A stretch of 64,000 nucleotides of DNA from Streptomyces yangpuensis (GTDB taxonomy: Bacteria > Actinomycetota > Actinomycetes > Streptomycetales > Streptomycetaceae): the NCBI RefSeq assembly GCF_001005295.1, contig NZ_LBMK01000004.1, positions 88,737 through 152,736 on the forward strand, given 5' to 3'. The position numbers and the translations under genes were made by a program. Below the pieces are notes generated by a model, which saw only the letters and a program-made list of their open reading frames with translations, was not told the DNA's origin and did no database searches. This document shows, one piece after another, positions 56,623 to 64,000 of the stretch (within the stretch, counting starts at the first letter, position 1; each line of letters begins with the position of its first letter).

Positions 56623-57570
56623 TTACCTGCAGTATCCGTCGCCAGCGCTTCCACCGTAAGTTCCGCTTCCGGCCACGGCCGCCGCCGGCGAAAGGGGAAG
56701 CAGCGAGGGGTTGACCTTGAACTTGATGCACTGGTCGGTCGCGACTGCGTACCCGGCGATCCCTGCGAGAGACCGGCCTCCGGCGACCGCGGCCGGGTGC
56801 GGCAGCCAGGACACAACGGTTCCGCCGAGAGCGATGACCTTGGTCTCGTTCTTGTTGAAGTACACGGTGCCGCTGATGATGCCCCAGGTGTAGTGGGGGT
56901 CGGCCACCACGGGGAAGGCGGTGTCGGAGCTGGTCTCGATCTTCTGGACCAGGGTGTTTCCGTCGAGGCTGTAGCTCGTGGGAACAGCCTTGCCGTTCGC
57001 GTCCTTCGCCCACGGAGCGTCGATGTGACCGCGGGCGACGACGCCGGCACCACCCGCGGAAGTGACGATGTCGTAGCCGCCGGCTCCATCGGCCACCAGA
57101 GAGGCACCCTCAGGAAGGCCGAGGTCGAAGCGCTGAGTGGTCGGCGCGTCGGCGTTCTTGAGGGTCACCAGCGCCCGGGCCCCGCCGGCGACGGTGGCCT
57201 GGGCGGCGAGGTCGGTGTTCGCGGCCGCGTTGGGGTAAACGGTTGTGCCGGCCGCCGAGGTGGCGCCCGCCGCATCGACCGCTGCGGGTAAGGTCATCGT
57301 GACTGCGGACCCGTCGGAGGCCGCCACACTCAGCTGCCCCTCAGCGCTGGCCGGAGTGGTCACGGTGACGAGACCACGGTCCGTCGCCATGACCGCACCC
57401 GCGTTGGCGCCGGTGGCGATGCCAGCGGTGCCAGTGGCCTTCTGGACCGCAGCCACGGCCTGTTCCGGAGTACTGACAGCGGAACCGCCATCAGCGAAGG
57501 CCGGGACGGCAGTTCCTGCTATCAGCGCTGTGGTCAGCAGCGCCGCGCGAACCGAATTCTTGAGCTTCAT
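56623..57570 (-). CDS. Secreted protein of unknown function with TTA codon
   Basis: The 315-residue protein has a signal peptide (AALLTTALIAGTAVPAFA). The first mature half is Ala/Thr/Gly-rich with beta-strand patterns (VSTPEQAVAAVQKATGT, VTMTLPAAVDAAG). The second half has GGYDIVTSAGGAGVVARGHI, DTAFPVVADPHYTWG (a VVADPH motif I have seen in other secreted actinobacterial proteins of unknown role) and AGYAVATDQCIKFKVNP. There are two Cys residues near the end (DQCIKF and GYCR) that could form a disulfide. Codon 94 (57289-57291) is TTA, so expression should depend on bldA. Confidence 0.68.
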   Translation of the reverse strand: MKLKNSVRAALLTTALIAGTAVPAFADGGSAVSTPEQAVAAVQKATGTAGIATGANAGAVMATDRGLVTVTTPASAEGQLSVAASDGSAVTMTLPAAVDAAGATSAAGTTVYPNAAANTDLAAQATVAGGARALVTLKNADAPTTQRFDLGLPEGASLVADGAGGYDIVTSAGGAGVVARGHIDAPWAKDANGKAVPTSYSLDGNTLVQKIETSSDTAFPVVADPHYTWGIISGTVYFNKNETKVIALGGTVVSWLPHPAAVAGGRSLAGIAGYAVATDQCIKFKVNPSLLPLSPAAAVAGSGTYGGSAGDGYCR

Positions 57571-58075
57571 CTAATGTTCCCCGATTTGCAGATGGTCGTA
57601 TTCGGTGGAGCGGGGTCAACACTAGTGATCTTCGCGGGATGATCAAGAGGCTTGAGGAACTGCTGATGTTTCCCTCGCGGCGACACTCTCCGAGAGAGCG
57701 CGAGAATGTAGGCGCTTCCAAGCCGTTTTGGCTGAACAGCTGCGGCGGGCTTTCCTGAATTCAGTGGATGCTGGCCTGATCGATATCGCCAGCGGCCCGA
57801 CCGTCATCCACCCGCATTTCAGCCACCCCTGGTGCTGTTTCAGCCGCAAGGGCGTACCCGGACGGTGGTGGCTGAGCATCAATGCATCCGACTGCCCATC
57901 ACCTGATCCAATCCGACCCCGCCCCGATGAGCTAACGGCCATGCCGGGTGCCGGATCATGGACCTGGAGCGTCACCGCGATCGGGGGGTGACATTCTGGT
58001 GGCAAGCCGCATACAGCTGAAGCGGCAGGCCCGCCCGGCCGAAGCCCCCCAAGCAGCCGAGGCGGCGTAGCCGCT
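57571..58075. other. Gap upstream of the TTA cassette
   Basis: These 505 bases are AT-richer than average. An open frame at 57728 (TTG start) and its antisense lack codon bias or recognisable domains, so I do not call them. The first part probably holds the promoter of the secreted-protein gene. Confidence 0.4.
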
Positions 58076-58231
58076 ATGCGGGAACCCCTTCTGCCCCTGC
58101 CGCCGGCACTGTCCTCATGGGTGCGGGCCGACCGCGCACACCTGGACGCCCCGCTGCGCGACGCCGTACTGACCTGGCTGCACGCCGTGTGGCCCTTCGA
58201 CGGGACGCGGATCGACTACGCGCCCAGGTGA
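58076..58231 (+). CDS. Possible 51-residue protein or gene fragment
   Basis: The ATG frame reads LPPALSSWVRADRAHLDAPL, RDAVLTWLHAVWPFDGTR, then ends IDYAPR. It has Streptomyces codon bias but no ribosome-binding site I trust. It may be the C-terminus of a decayed gene. Confidence 0.3.
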   Translation: MREPLLPLPPALSSWVRADRAHLDAPLRDAVLTWLHAVWPFDGTRIDYAPR

Positions 58232-58399
58232 GCCGGGCACCGGCCGCCGGGCCCGGGGTGGCACCGGGGCCGAACGGGTCGAGGACGGGAGCCGACGACG
58301 TTGCGGCCGGGTGATCGCGGACCGGCGTCATAGGGTGGCCGTCGCTCACAGGCGACGCAGGGGGGACCGTACGCTCCTGACGAACGGACGCTCACGCTC

Positions 58400-58942
58400 A
58401 TGACGCAATCACGCTTCGACCGCTCGCTCCTCCACGACTCCACCGCACCCGCAGGCACCACCGTCCACGACATCGGGCTGCTCGTGCTCCGGCTCGTCGT
58501 CGGCCTCTCGATGGCCGGGCACGGCACGATGAAGCTCTTCGGCTGGTTCGGCGGCCCGGGCCTCACCGCGACCGGCAAGGGCTTCTCCATGGCCGGCTAC
58601 CCCGCCGGGGACGCCATGGCCGTCATCGCCGGCCTCTCCGAGACCCTCGGCGGCCTCGGCCTCGCCCTCGGCCTGCTCACCCCGCTCGCCGGTGCGGCAC
58701 TGACCGGCGTCTTCATCAACATCCTCGCCGTCCGGGGCTTCGACGCCTACTTCCCGCCCAAGGGCATCGAGCTCGAAGTGGTGCTGTTCGCCTCGGTCAT
58801 CGCCCTCACGCTCACCGGCCCCGGCCGCTACGCCGTCGACCACTACCTGCCGGTGCTGCGTGAATCACGGCCCCGCTACTGCGTGATCGCCCTGCTCGTG
58901 GGTGCCGTCGTCGGTTTCGTCGTGCTGCTCGTCCGGGACTGA
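58400..58942 (+). CDS. DoxX-family membrane protein
   Basis: The 180-residue protein has four to five transmembrane helices and the DoxX pattern: DIGLLVLRLVVGLSMAGHGT, MKLFGWFGGPGLTATG, VIAGLSETLGGLGLALGLLT and LEVVLFASVIALTLTGPGRY. A fifth helix is at the C-terminus (YCVIALLVGAVVGFVVLLVR). In mycobacteria DoxX works with superoxide dismutase and SseA in a redox complex; the role elsewhere is unclear. The ATG at 58400 is the only good start. It is convergent with the DUF4291 gene. Confidence 0.85.
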   Translation: MTQSRFDRSLLHDSTAPAGTTVHDIGLLVLRLVVGLSMAGHGTMKLFGWFGGPGLTATGKGFSMAGYPAGDAMAVIAGLSETLGGLGLALGLLTPLAGAALTGVFINILAVRGFDAYFPPKGIELEVVLFASVIALTLTGPGRYAVDHYLPVLRESRPRYCVIALLVGAVVGFVVLLVRD

Positions 58943-58957
58943 CGGGGCGGGGCGCAC

Positions 58958-59557
58958 TCATGCGCCGAGGTGCTCCAGCGGCCCCGCCGGGTACGGGGTC
59001 TCCACCGGCAGCAGTGCGCGCGCCGCGTCCTCGGCGCCCGGCGCGCCCGACCGGAGCAGACCGTGGACCTCACGGGCCAGCGGGGTCACATCGCGGATGG
59101 AGACCGTCCACTCGTCGGCGTACGCGCGCGAGGCCGGCCCCGACAGGCCCAGCTGCAGCGAGCGGTACGGCAGCGGGTTCAGGTGCAGGTCACGCTCCGG
59201 ATCCCACTGCACGCGGGCGGGCGCGCCGCGCAGCGACTCCTGCCAGGCGGCCCGGTCCGCGTGCACGCCCGCCTCGTAGTGCGACAGGCAGGCGTCGCGC
59301 AGCGCCCGGTCGAAGCCCTCGCGGGTGATCTCGACCGCCAGCACCGTCTCCTGGTCGGCCTTGGTGGCCCAGCCGCAGCGGTACATCATCCACAGGAACG
59401 ACGGCTTGATCCACGTCATCCGCTCCCGCTTCCAGGCGGGCGGGAAACGGTTGTCGCGGGCCGCCGGGACCCCGAGGTGCGGGGCGTAGGCCTGGTAGAC
59501 GGTGATCGTGGTGTCGGTGTGGGCGGCGCGGATCCGGCGGTACGGGGCGTTGTGCAT
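58958..59557 (-). CDS. DUF4291 protein
   Basis: The 199-residue protein has the DUF4291 pattern: YRRIRAAHTDTTITVYQAYA, FPPAWKRERMTWIKPSFLWM, then MYRCGWATKADQETVLAVEI and VQWDPERDLHLNPLPYRSLQ. The strongly conserved aromatic and charged residues suggest an enzyme, but no activity is known to me. It is encoded 16 bases from the DoxX stop, convergent. The start is ATG. Confidence 0.88.
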   Translation of the reverse strand: MHNAPYRRIRAAHTDTTITVYQAYAPHLGVPAARDNRFPPAWKRERMTWIKPSFLWMMYRCGWATKADQETVLAVEITREGFDRALRDACLSHYEAGVHADRAAWQESLRGAPARVQWDPERDLHLNPLPYRSLQLGLSGPASRAYADEWTVSIRDVTPLAREVHGLLRSGAPGAEDAARALLPVETPYPAGPLEHLGA

Positions 59558-59608
59558 GGGGTCAGGGTGTACGGCGGCGGGGGCGGGCCGCCAGCCGATT
59601 TCCCTGCG

Positions 59609-59800
59609 GGTGCCGCGCCGTTGCCGGGGGCGCCGCCCCCGGACCCCCGCGCCTCAAACGCCGGCGAGGCTGGAAGACCGGGGCTCCGCCCCCGGACCCC
59701 GCGCCTCAAACGCCGGCGAGGCTGGATGGTGCGGCGGGGCTGGAAGGTCGGGGCGCCGCCCCCGGACCCCGCGCCTCAAACGCCGGCGAGGCTGGAAGAT
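59609..59800. repeat. Dispersed stem-loop repeat, copy E (several units)
   Basis: At least three copies of the GCCCCCGGACCCC and CCTCAAACGCCGGCGAGGCTGG unit lie in this 190-base stretch, downstream of the helicase-associated-domain gene. They vary by single bases. Confidence 0.78.
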
Positions 59801-59825
59801 CCACGCCGGCGAGGCTGAAATCGGG

Positions 59826-62267
59826 TCAGAGATGTTCGTCGGCGAGTTCGGCTACGCCCGTGACGCGGTGGAGGGCGTAGGTGCGGACCTCGTCCGCCGT
59901 GTGGTCGTAGCCCGTGACGAAGCCGCCCTCGACCCGGACCGGGGCGATGACCCGCTGGCTTGCCGCGCCGTCCGCGTTCACGTAGCCGATCCACACCGCC
60001 GACCCGGTCAGGGCCGCCGCCTGCACCGTCGCCAGCGTCTCCGCCGCGCTCGTGCGCGGGAGCTCGCCCGGTACGCCCGCCGTCGGCCCCGGCCCCGGCT
60101 CCTTGCGGACCGCCGTCGCCGCCAGGTCGCCCGCACGGATCGCCCGTACGGCCGCCCCCAGCAGCGTCGCGTCCGGCACCGGCGGGCCGTCCGGCACCGG
60201 TACGGGCGCCGAACGGGGCGGCGTGCGGTGGGCGTCGGCCCGGGCCACCAGCACGTCGCCGGTGCCCGACTCCGCGGCCGGCGCGTACCCCATCGCCCGC
60301 AGCCCCTCCAGCAGCGCGGTCGGTTCGGCCCGCGCGGCCAGCACCGTAGGCGCCAGCCTGCGCAGACCCAGCCCCGCCGACCGCTTGTCCGCGAGGATCT
60401 CGCCGAGCATCGCGTCGTCGTCGCAGCGCACGTACGAGGAGGCCGCGCCGACCCGCAGGTGCCCGTGCCGCCGCGCCACGTCGTCGATCAGGTACGCCAG
60501 CGGCTGCGGCACCGGCGTACGGCTGTGCTCCTTGAGGAAGGCGTGCAGATCGGCGGCCGCATGGCCCGCGTCCAGCGCCCGCCGCACCGAGCCCGGCGTG
60601 AACCGGTACACCGTCGCCCCGCCCTTGGACTCCACGTCCGCGAGCACCGCCAGGGTGTCCCCGAGCGGGCGGCGCAGCGGTCCCGGCGCCACCGCCGTCA
60701 GGTCGGCCTGGAGCAGCACGTGGTCCACCGGCTCCGGCAGCAGCGGCGCCAGCAGCGGCGCCGGGTCCCGGTGCTCCAGCAGGGCCCGGCCCGGCCCCGA
60801 CAGGGCGCCCCGGCCGGTCACGCCGAGGACCTCCGCCTCGGTCAGCGCCCAGTGCGCCAGCCGGGCCCGCAGGTCGCTCGCCGTGCGCACGGGACGCTCC
60901 CACGCGAGCCGCGCCAGCACCGCGTCCGTGTCGGCCGAGGCGCCCTCCGGCAGGTCCGCCAGGAGTTCCAGGACCCGCCGGCGCACCTCGGGCGCGGCGG
61001 ACCGGTCCAGTTCGGGGCCGAGCGCCGACAGCGTGCGCCCCTTCGCGTCCTGCTCGCCGACCAGACCGGCCGTACGGGTCGCCGGCAGCCACGCGGTCGC
61101 CAGCGCCGACCACCGCTCGGCGGGCGGCAGTTCGCGCCAGCCGTCGAAGGCCGGAGTGGGCGCGTACCGCTCGTCCGCCTCCCCGTCGCCGGCCAGCAGC
61201 CCGGCCGCGTAGGCCAGTTCGATCCAGAACGCGGCCGACGCCTCGGTGGTGTCCAGGCCGGACGCGACCCGCTTCAGGTCCCGTACGGACAGCCCGCCCG
61301 CCCGCAGCACCGGCGGACCGGTGTGCTCCCAGGACTTCACCAGTTCCTCGACGGTGGCCAGCGCGGCCAGCGCCTGTCCGGCGGCGTTCGCGTCCACAAG
61401 CTGTGGACGGTGCTCGCGGTGCGCCGTCACCGGCGGGGCCACCGGCGCCGTGTCCTTGTGCGCGAGCCCGCCGCGCAGGTGCAGCGCCACCTCCCGCGGC
61501 AGGACCACGGTCCGCGCCGTCGCGGGCAGCAGCAGCCCCCGGTCGCGCAGCCAGCGCACCGGCGGCGCCGGATTCGGGGTCACCTCCCCGTACGGCGGCC
61601 CCCACACCAGCCGCCCCAGCACCTGGTGCGCCTCGGCCGGGGCCTCGTCCAGCAGCGCCGACATCCGCTCCGGATCGGTGAACAGCGCGGTCAGCGCCGT
61701 AACCGCGGAGACCGGGTCGTGCGTGGCGGGCAGCCCGGCCGCCGCCACGATCTCCTGCACCCGGGTCGGCGACATCCCCGCCGTGGCCTCGGCGACGGTG
61801 GGCCCGAGCCCCGTCGGCGAGGGCCGCTGCGCGGACGGCGCGAGCACCTCGCGGGCGGTGCGCACCAGCCGCAGCCGGTCCTCGTCCCCCCACACCAGGG
61901 CCTGGTCGCGCAGCACGCCCAGGGCCCGGGGCAGCGCGGTACGGGCCCGCTCGTCCTCGCCGCCGGTCAGCAGCCCCTCCAGCACCGGGTACGGGCACGG
62001 GTCCGGGGCCACGGCCAGGGCCTCGGCGGTCTGCAGCGTGAACCGGTCCAGGCGCTCCAGCGCCCGCACCACCGAGGCCCGGGTCCCGGCGCGCGTGGCG
62101 AGCTGGGTGACATCGCCCGGTACCGGGTTCAGCAGGTCAGGACGGGAGTGCAGCAGCGCGGAGAGCGCCGCGTCGTCCCGGGCGCGCAGCGCCTCGGCGA
62201 GCGAGCGCGGGGAGTTCGCCCCGGTCCCGCTCTCCGGAGCTCCCGCAGCAGTGCTTGGCTCGGGCAC
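59826..62267 (-). CDS. Helicase-associated-domain (XPB/Ssl2-like) protein
   Basis: The 813-residue, mostly helical protein starts with winged-helix-like repeats (SLAEALRARDDAALSALLHS; DVTQLATRAGTRASVVRALE). It has FTDPERMSALLDEAPAEAHQ and a middle LVDANAAGQALAALATVEEL. A C-terminal XPB/Ssl2-like helicase-associated domain holds VDHVLLQADLTAVAPGPLRR, ALADVESKGGATVYRFTPG and YLIDDVARRHGHLRVGAASS. The end is a WYL-like strand region (TGSAVWIGYVNADGAASQRV, FVTGYDHTADEVRTYAL). No Walker motifs, so it is not itself a helicase. It often lies near XPB in actinomycetes, and here an integrase-bearing segment separates the two. GTG 62267 has GGAGG six bases upstream. Confidence 0.85.
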   Translation of the reverse strand: MPEPSTAAGAPESGTGANSPRSLAEALRARDDAALSALLHSRPDLLNPVPGDVTQLATRAGTRASVVRALERLDRFTLQTAEALAVAPDPCPYPVLEGLLTGGEDERARTALPRALGVLRDQALVWGDEDRLRLVRTAREVLAPSAQRPSPTGLGPTVAEATAGMSPTRVQEIVAAAGLPATHDPVSAVTALTALFTDPERMSALLDEAPAEAHQVLGRLVWGPPYGEVTPNPAPPVRWLRDRGLLLPATARTVVLPREVALHLRGGLAHKDTAPVAPPVTAHREHRPQLVDANAAGQALAALATVEELVKSWEHTGPPVLRAGGLSVRDLKRVASGLDTTEASAAFWIELAYAAGLLAGDGEADERYAPTPAFDGWRELPPAERWSALATAWLPATRTAGLVGEQDAKGRTLSALGPELDRSAAPEVRRRVLELLADLPEGASADTDAVLARLAWERPVRTASDLRARLAHWALTEAEVLGVTGRGALSGPGRALLEHRDPAPLLAPLLPEPVDHVLLQADLTAVAPGPLRRPLGDTLAVLADVESKGGATVYRFTPGSVRRALDAGHAAADLHAFLKEHSRTPVPQPLAYLIDDVARRHGHLRVGAASSYVRCDDDAMLGEILADKRSAGLGLRRLAPTVLAARAEPTALLEGLRAMGYAPAAESGTGDVLVARADAHRTPPRSAPVPVPDGPPVPDATLLGAAVRAIRAGDLAATAVRKEPGPGPTAGVPGELPRTSAAETLATVQAAALTGSAVWIGYVNADGAASQRVIAPVRVEGGFVTGYDHTADEVRTYALHRVTGVAELADEHL

Positions 62268-62399
62268 AGTCGCCTCCCGGTCGCGTCGGCCGGTCGTATC
62301 GGCCGGTCCCCATCCGGCCAACGGTATCCGCTGTGCCCGGGGCGGCTCCACGGGCGCACGCGCTACCTTCGGGAGAGGCGGTACGGGAGGAGCCTGGGC

Positions 62400-63434
62400 G
62401 TGGGGATCGAAAGCGACCACCTGGTCTACGAATATCTGAGCGCCGTCGGGGACTTGGCGCAACGCCGGCACCTCTCCTCCGGCGACCGGATGCGGCTCGT
62501 GGCCGGCCTGCGGGACGAGATCGACCGTCGGCGCGCCAAGTACGACCCGGAGACCCCGGCGGCCGTACGCCGCATCCTGGAGCGCATCGGCACACCCGAG
62601 GAGGTCCTGGACACCGTCGGCTCGCGGCCGGGCGCGGCCCCCGCCGCCGGCCCCGCCGAGCCTGCCACGTCGGTGCCCGCGCAGCGGATCCCCCGGCCCG
62701 CGGGCCGCCTGCGGCTGCCCGGGGTGCCCACGCCGCGGCCGGCGCCGGAGCGGGAGCCCGAGCCGGAGAACGTACCGCCGCACCTGGCCGGGCTGGACGA
62801 GCTCGGCCCGTCCGGCGGCGCCGAGCCCGACTGGTGGCGGATGACCTCCGGCAGCCACGGGGGCGGCCCGCAGGTCGAGGGCTTCGCGGGCGGCATCGAG
62901 ATCCCGGACCTGTTCAGAGGCGGGCCGGAGGAGGACGCCGAGGAGGAGAAGACGGCCCCGCCGACCGGGCCGCCGGACTCGGGTGCCCGCAGCCTCGTAC
63001 GGTTCCTGCGCGAGCGGCGGCGCGCGAAGGCCGAGGCGAAGGCCGAGGCCGCGAAGGCGGCGGCCGGCGCGGAGCCGGAGGCGGCCGCCGCCCCGGCCCG
63101 TCCGCGGCCCAACGCCTTCCTGCTGCTGGCCGCGGCCGTCCTCGTCGTCGGTGTCGTCAGCGGCCACTGGCTGCTGCTCGTCATCGGCTGGCTCCTGCCG
63201 TACGCCTCACAGGTGCTGCGCCCGGCCGAACGCAAGTGGGCCGTCTTCGGGCCGCCCGGCGTGGTCCTCGCGGGCGCCGCGGTGTGGCTGTGGGGCCGCA
63301 CCAACGGCACGTGGGGCGAGACCCTGGCCGACGACCAGGTCGGCGGCGCGGTCCAGGGGATGTGGCCCTGGCTGCTGCGCGGCGCCGCCCTGGCCTCCGT
63401 GCTGTACCTGGTGTGGCGGGCCCGCCGGCGCTGA
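62400..63434 (+). CDS. Membrane protein with N-terminal HAAS-like domain
   Basis: The 344-residue protein has an N-terminal helical region (VYEYLSAVGDLAQRRHLSSG, DRMRLVAGLRDEIDRRRAKY) that resembles the HAAS/DUF1700 domain used to associate with other membrane signalling proteins. A disordered Pro/Glu/Ala linker of about 150 residues follows (RAKAEAKAEAAKAAAGAEPE). Four transmembrane helices make up the C-terminus (AFLLLAAAVLVVGVVSG, LLLVIGWLLPYASQV). Function is unknown. GTG 62400 has GGGAGGAG eight bases upstream. Divergent from the helicase-associated gene. Confidence 0.75.
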   Translation: MGIESDHLVYEYLSAVGDLAQRRHLSSGDRMRLVAGLRDEIDRRRAKYDPETPAAVRRILERIGTPEEVLDTVGSRPGAAPAAGPAEPATSVPAQRIPRPAGRLRLPGVPTPRPAPEREPEPENVPPHLAGLDELGPSGGAEPDWWRMTSGSHGGGPQVEGFAGGIEIPDLFRGGPEEDAEEEKTAPPTGPPDSGARSLVRFLRERRRAKAEAKAEAAKAAAGAEPEAAAAPARPRPNAFLLLAAAVLVVGVVSGHWLLLVIGWLLPYASQVLRPAERKWAVFGPPGVVLAGAAVWLWGRTNGTWGETLADDQVGGAVQGMWPWLLRGAALASVLYLVWRARRR

Positions 63435-63456
63435 GGCGCCCACGGGCCGCCACCGC

Positions 63457-64000
63457 TCAGCCGCCGGGGATGCTGCGCTGCTCCTTCTCCATCGGCTGCG
63501 CCTCGGCGGCCCTGACCAGGTCGAGGAAGGCGGGCGCCCTGGCCACGTCCAGCAGTTGGGCGGGGGTGACGGGAGCGGACGCGTTCGCCGCCTCGTCGGG
63601 GAAGACCGTCAGCCGGACGTTGCACGTCCCGTAGCGGAAGGAGACCTCCGTCTCGGTGACGGTGCCGGTCGGGATCGTCGAGGCGTGGGCCTCGATACCG
63701 CCGGGCAGCGTGGCCTTCGCGCAGACGCGGCCCCGGATCTCCTGGCAGGGCGAGGGCTTCTCGCCCGACGGCCGCACCGAGAAGATCAGCGGGAACGCCT
63801 TGCCGTCCTTGGTGGCCCGGTAGAAGTTCACCTTCAGGTCGGTGCGCTGCACGGTGCCGACCGTCGGCGGCAGCAGGCTCTGGAGCACGCCGACGGCCCG
63901 GTCCTGGAAGTTCTCCTGCCGGGCCCGCTCGGCGGGCGGCAGGCCGGCCATCGACGATTCGCCGGGCGTCGGTTCGATGTGGACCGGCTGCGGCGGAGCC
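63457..64000 (-). CDS. Unknown protein, partial (5' end beyond the window)
   Basis: The frame is open from the right edge; residues before the ATG at 63951 (PVHIEPTPGESS) continue it, so the true start is probably outside. The visible 180 residues include DRAVGVLQSLLPPTVGTVQR and FPLIFSVRPSGEKPSPCQEI, then VCAKATLPGGIEAHASTIPT and FRYGTCNVRLTVFPDEAANA. Three Cys residues and a beta-rich pattern fit an exported domain. I do not recognise a family. Confidence 0.55.
   Translation of the reverse strand, partial: APPQPVHIEPTPGESSMAGLPPAERARQENFQDRAVGVLQSLLPPTVGTVQRTDLKVNFYRATKDGKAFPLIFSVRPSGEKPSPCQEIRGRVCAKATLPGGIEAHASTIPTGTVTETEVSFRYGTCNVRLTVFPDEAANASAPVTPAQLLDVARAPAFLDLVRAAEAQPMEKEQRSIPGG

Noticed and set aside
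57643..58005. Open frames on both strands upstream of the TTA cassette
   Set aside because: No good start codon (TTG on +), weak codon bias and no recognised domain.
59502..62399. Long + strand frame leading into the HAAS-like protein
   Set aside because: It is the antisense of the helicase-associated gene. The real start is GTG 62400, where a ribosome-binding site and domain similarity begin.

Overview
The window is high-GC chromosomal DNA of a Streptomyces or very close actinomycete. Supporting signs are codon use with G/C at third positions, frequent GTG starts, rare TTA codons, and typical Streptomyces genes (DUF397 with XRE/DUF5753, CdgB, DasR-type dre sites, CIRCE-controlled groEL2 without groES). 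From memory, not searched, the order cdgB, nagA/nagK, otsB/otsA, thrC, csp, groEL2 resembles the S. coelicolor SCO427x-SCO429x core region. No rRNA, tRNA or CRISPR was seen.

Layout. 0.2-10.4 kb: an aminoglycoside-kinase remnant, acetyltransferases, a pentapeptide-repeat protein, a GH26-like hydrolase, a two-component system divergent from a secreted HbpS-like haem-binding protein (SenR-SenS-HbpS arrangement), an M1 peptidase, TerD, a GGQ ribosome-rescue factor and a flavin reductase. 10.7-13.5 kb: the diguanylate cyclase CdgB with a Crp-like palindrome upstream, and a membrane-anchored carbohydrate-binding protein. 13.6-18.2 kb: amino-sugar metabolism (PfkB kinase, NagA, NagK, divergent sugar-binding lipoprotein) with two dre-like sites. 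18.2-21.9 kb: OtsB, OtsA and GpgS for compatible solutes. 22-26.3 kb: a SAM-I riboswitch on thrC, a ThiS/MoaD/CysO-like carrier ending GGC, a cold-shock gene with a long leader, and groEL2 with two CIRCE elements.

26.6-36.6 kb: two tandem unknown paralogues, a true TrpF, a Ser/Thr kinase, a free-standing I9 inhibitor divergent from a subtilase, a PQQ-like propeller protein, an XRE/DUF397 pair, and a coupled chain of tiny genes ending in a degraded vapBC. 36.7-46.5 kb: MurP/MurQ-type MurNAc catabolism, small unknown genes, a serine hydrolase, a helix-turn-helix protein with a structured leader, an MFS pump, an HD protein, and cutC behind a third dre-like site. NagA/NagK, MurP/MurQ and the dre sites together point to cell-wall amino-sugar recycling.

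46.6-64 kb: a HelD-type helicase, remnants, a TTA-containing GT87-like gene, XPB helicase, and a large serine integrase whose start lies 27 bp from that of XPB. An imperfect palindrome spans both starts and looks like an attachment site. Beyond it are a methyltransferase, a TetR/peroxiredoxin pair, a two-gene cassette of unknown function in which both genes carry TTA codons, DoxX, DUF4291, a helicase-associated-domain protein and a partial gene at the edge. A GC-rich stem-loop repeat recurs in at least five intergenic places and often sits where a terminator is expected.
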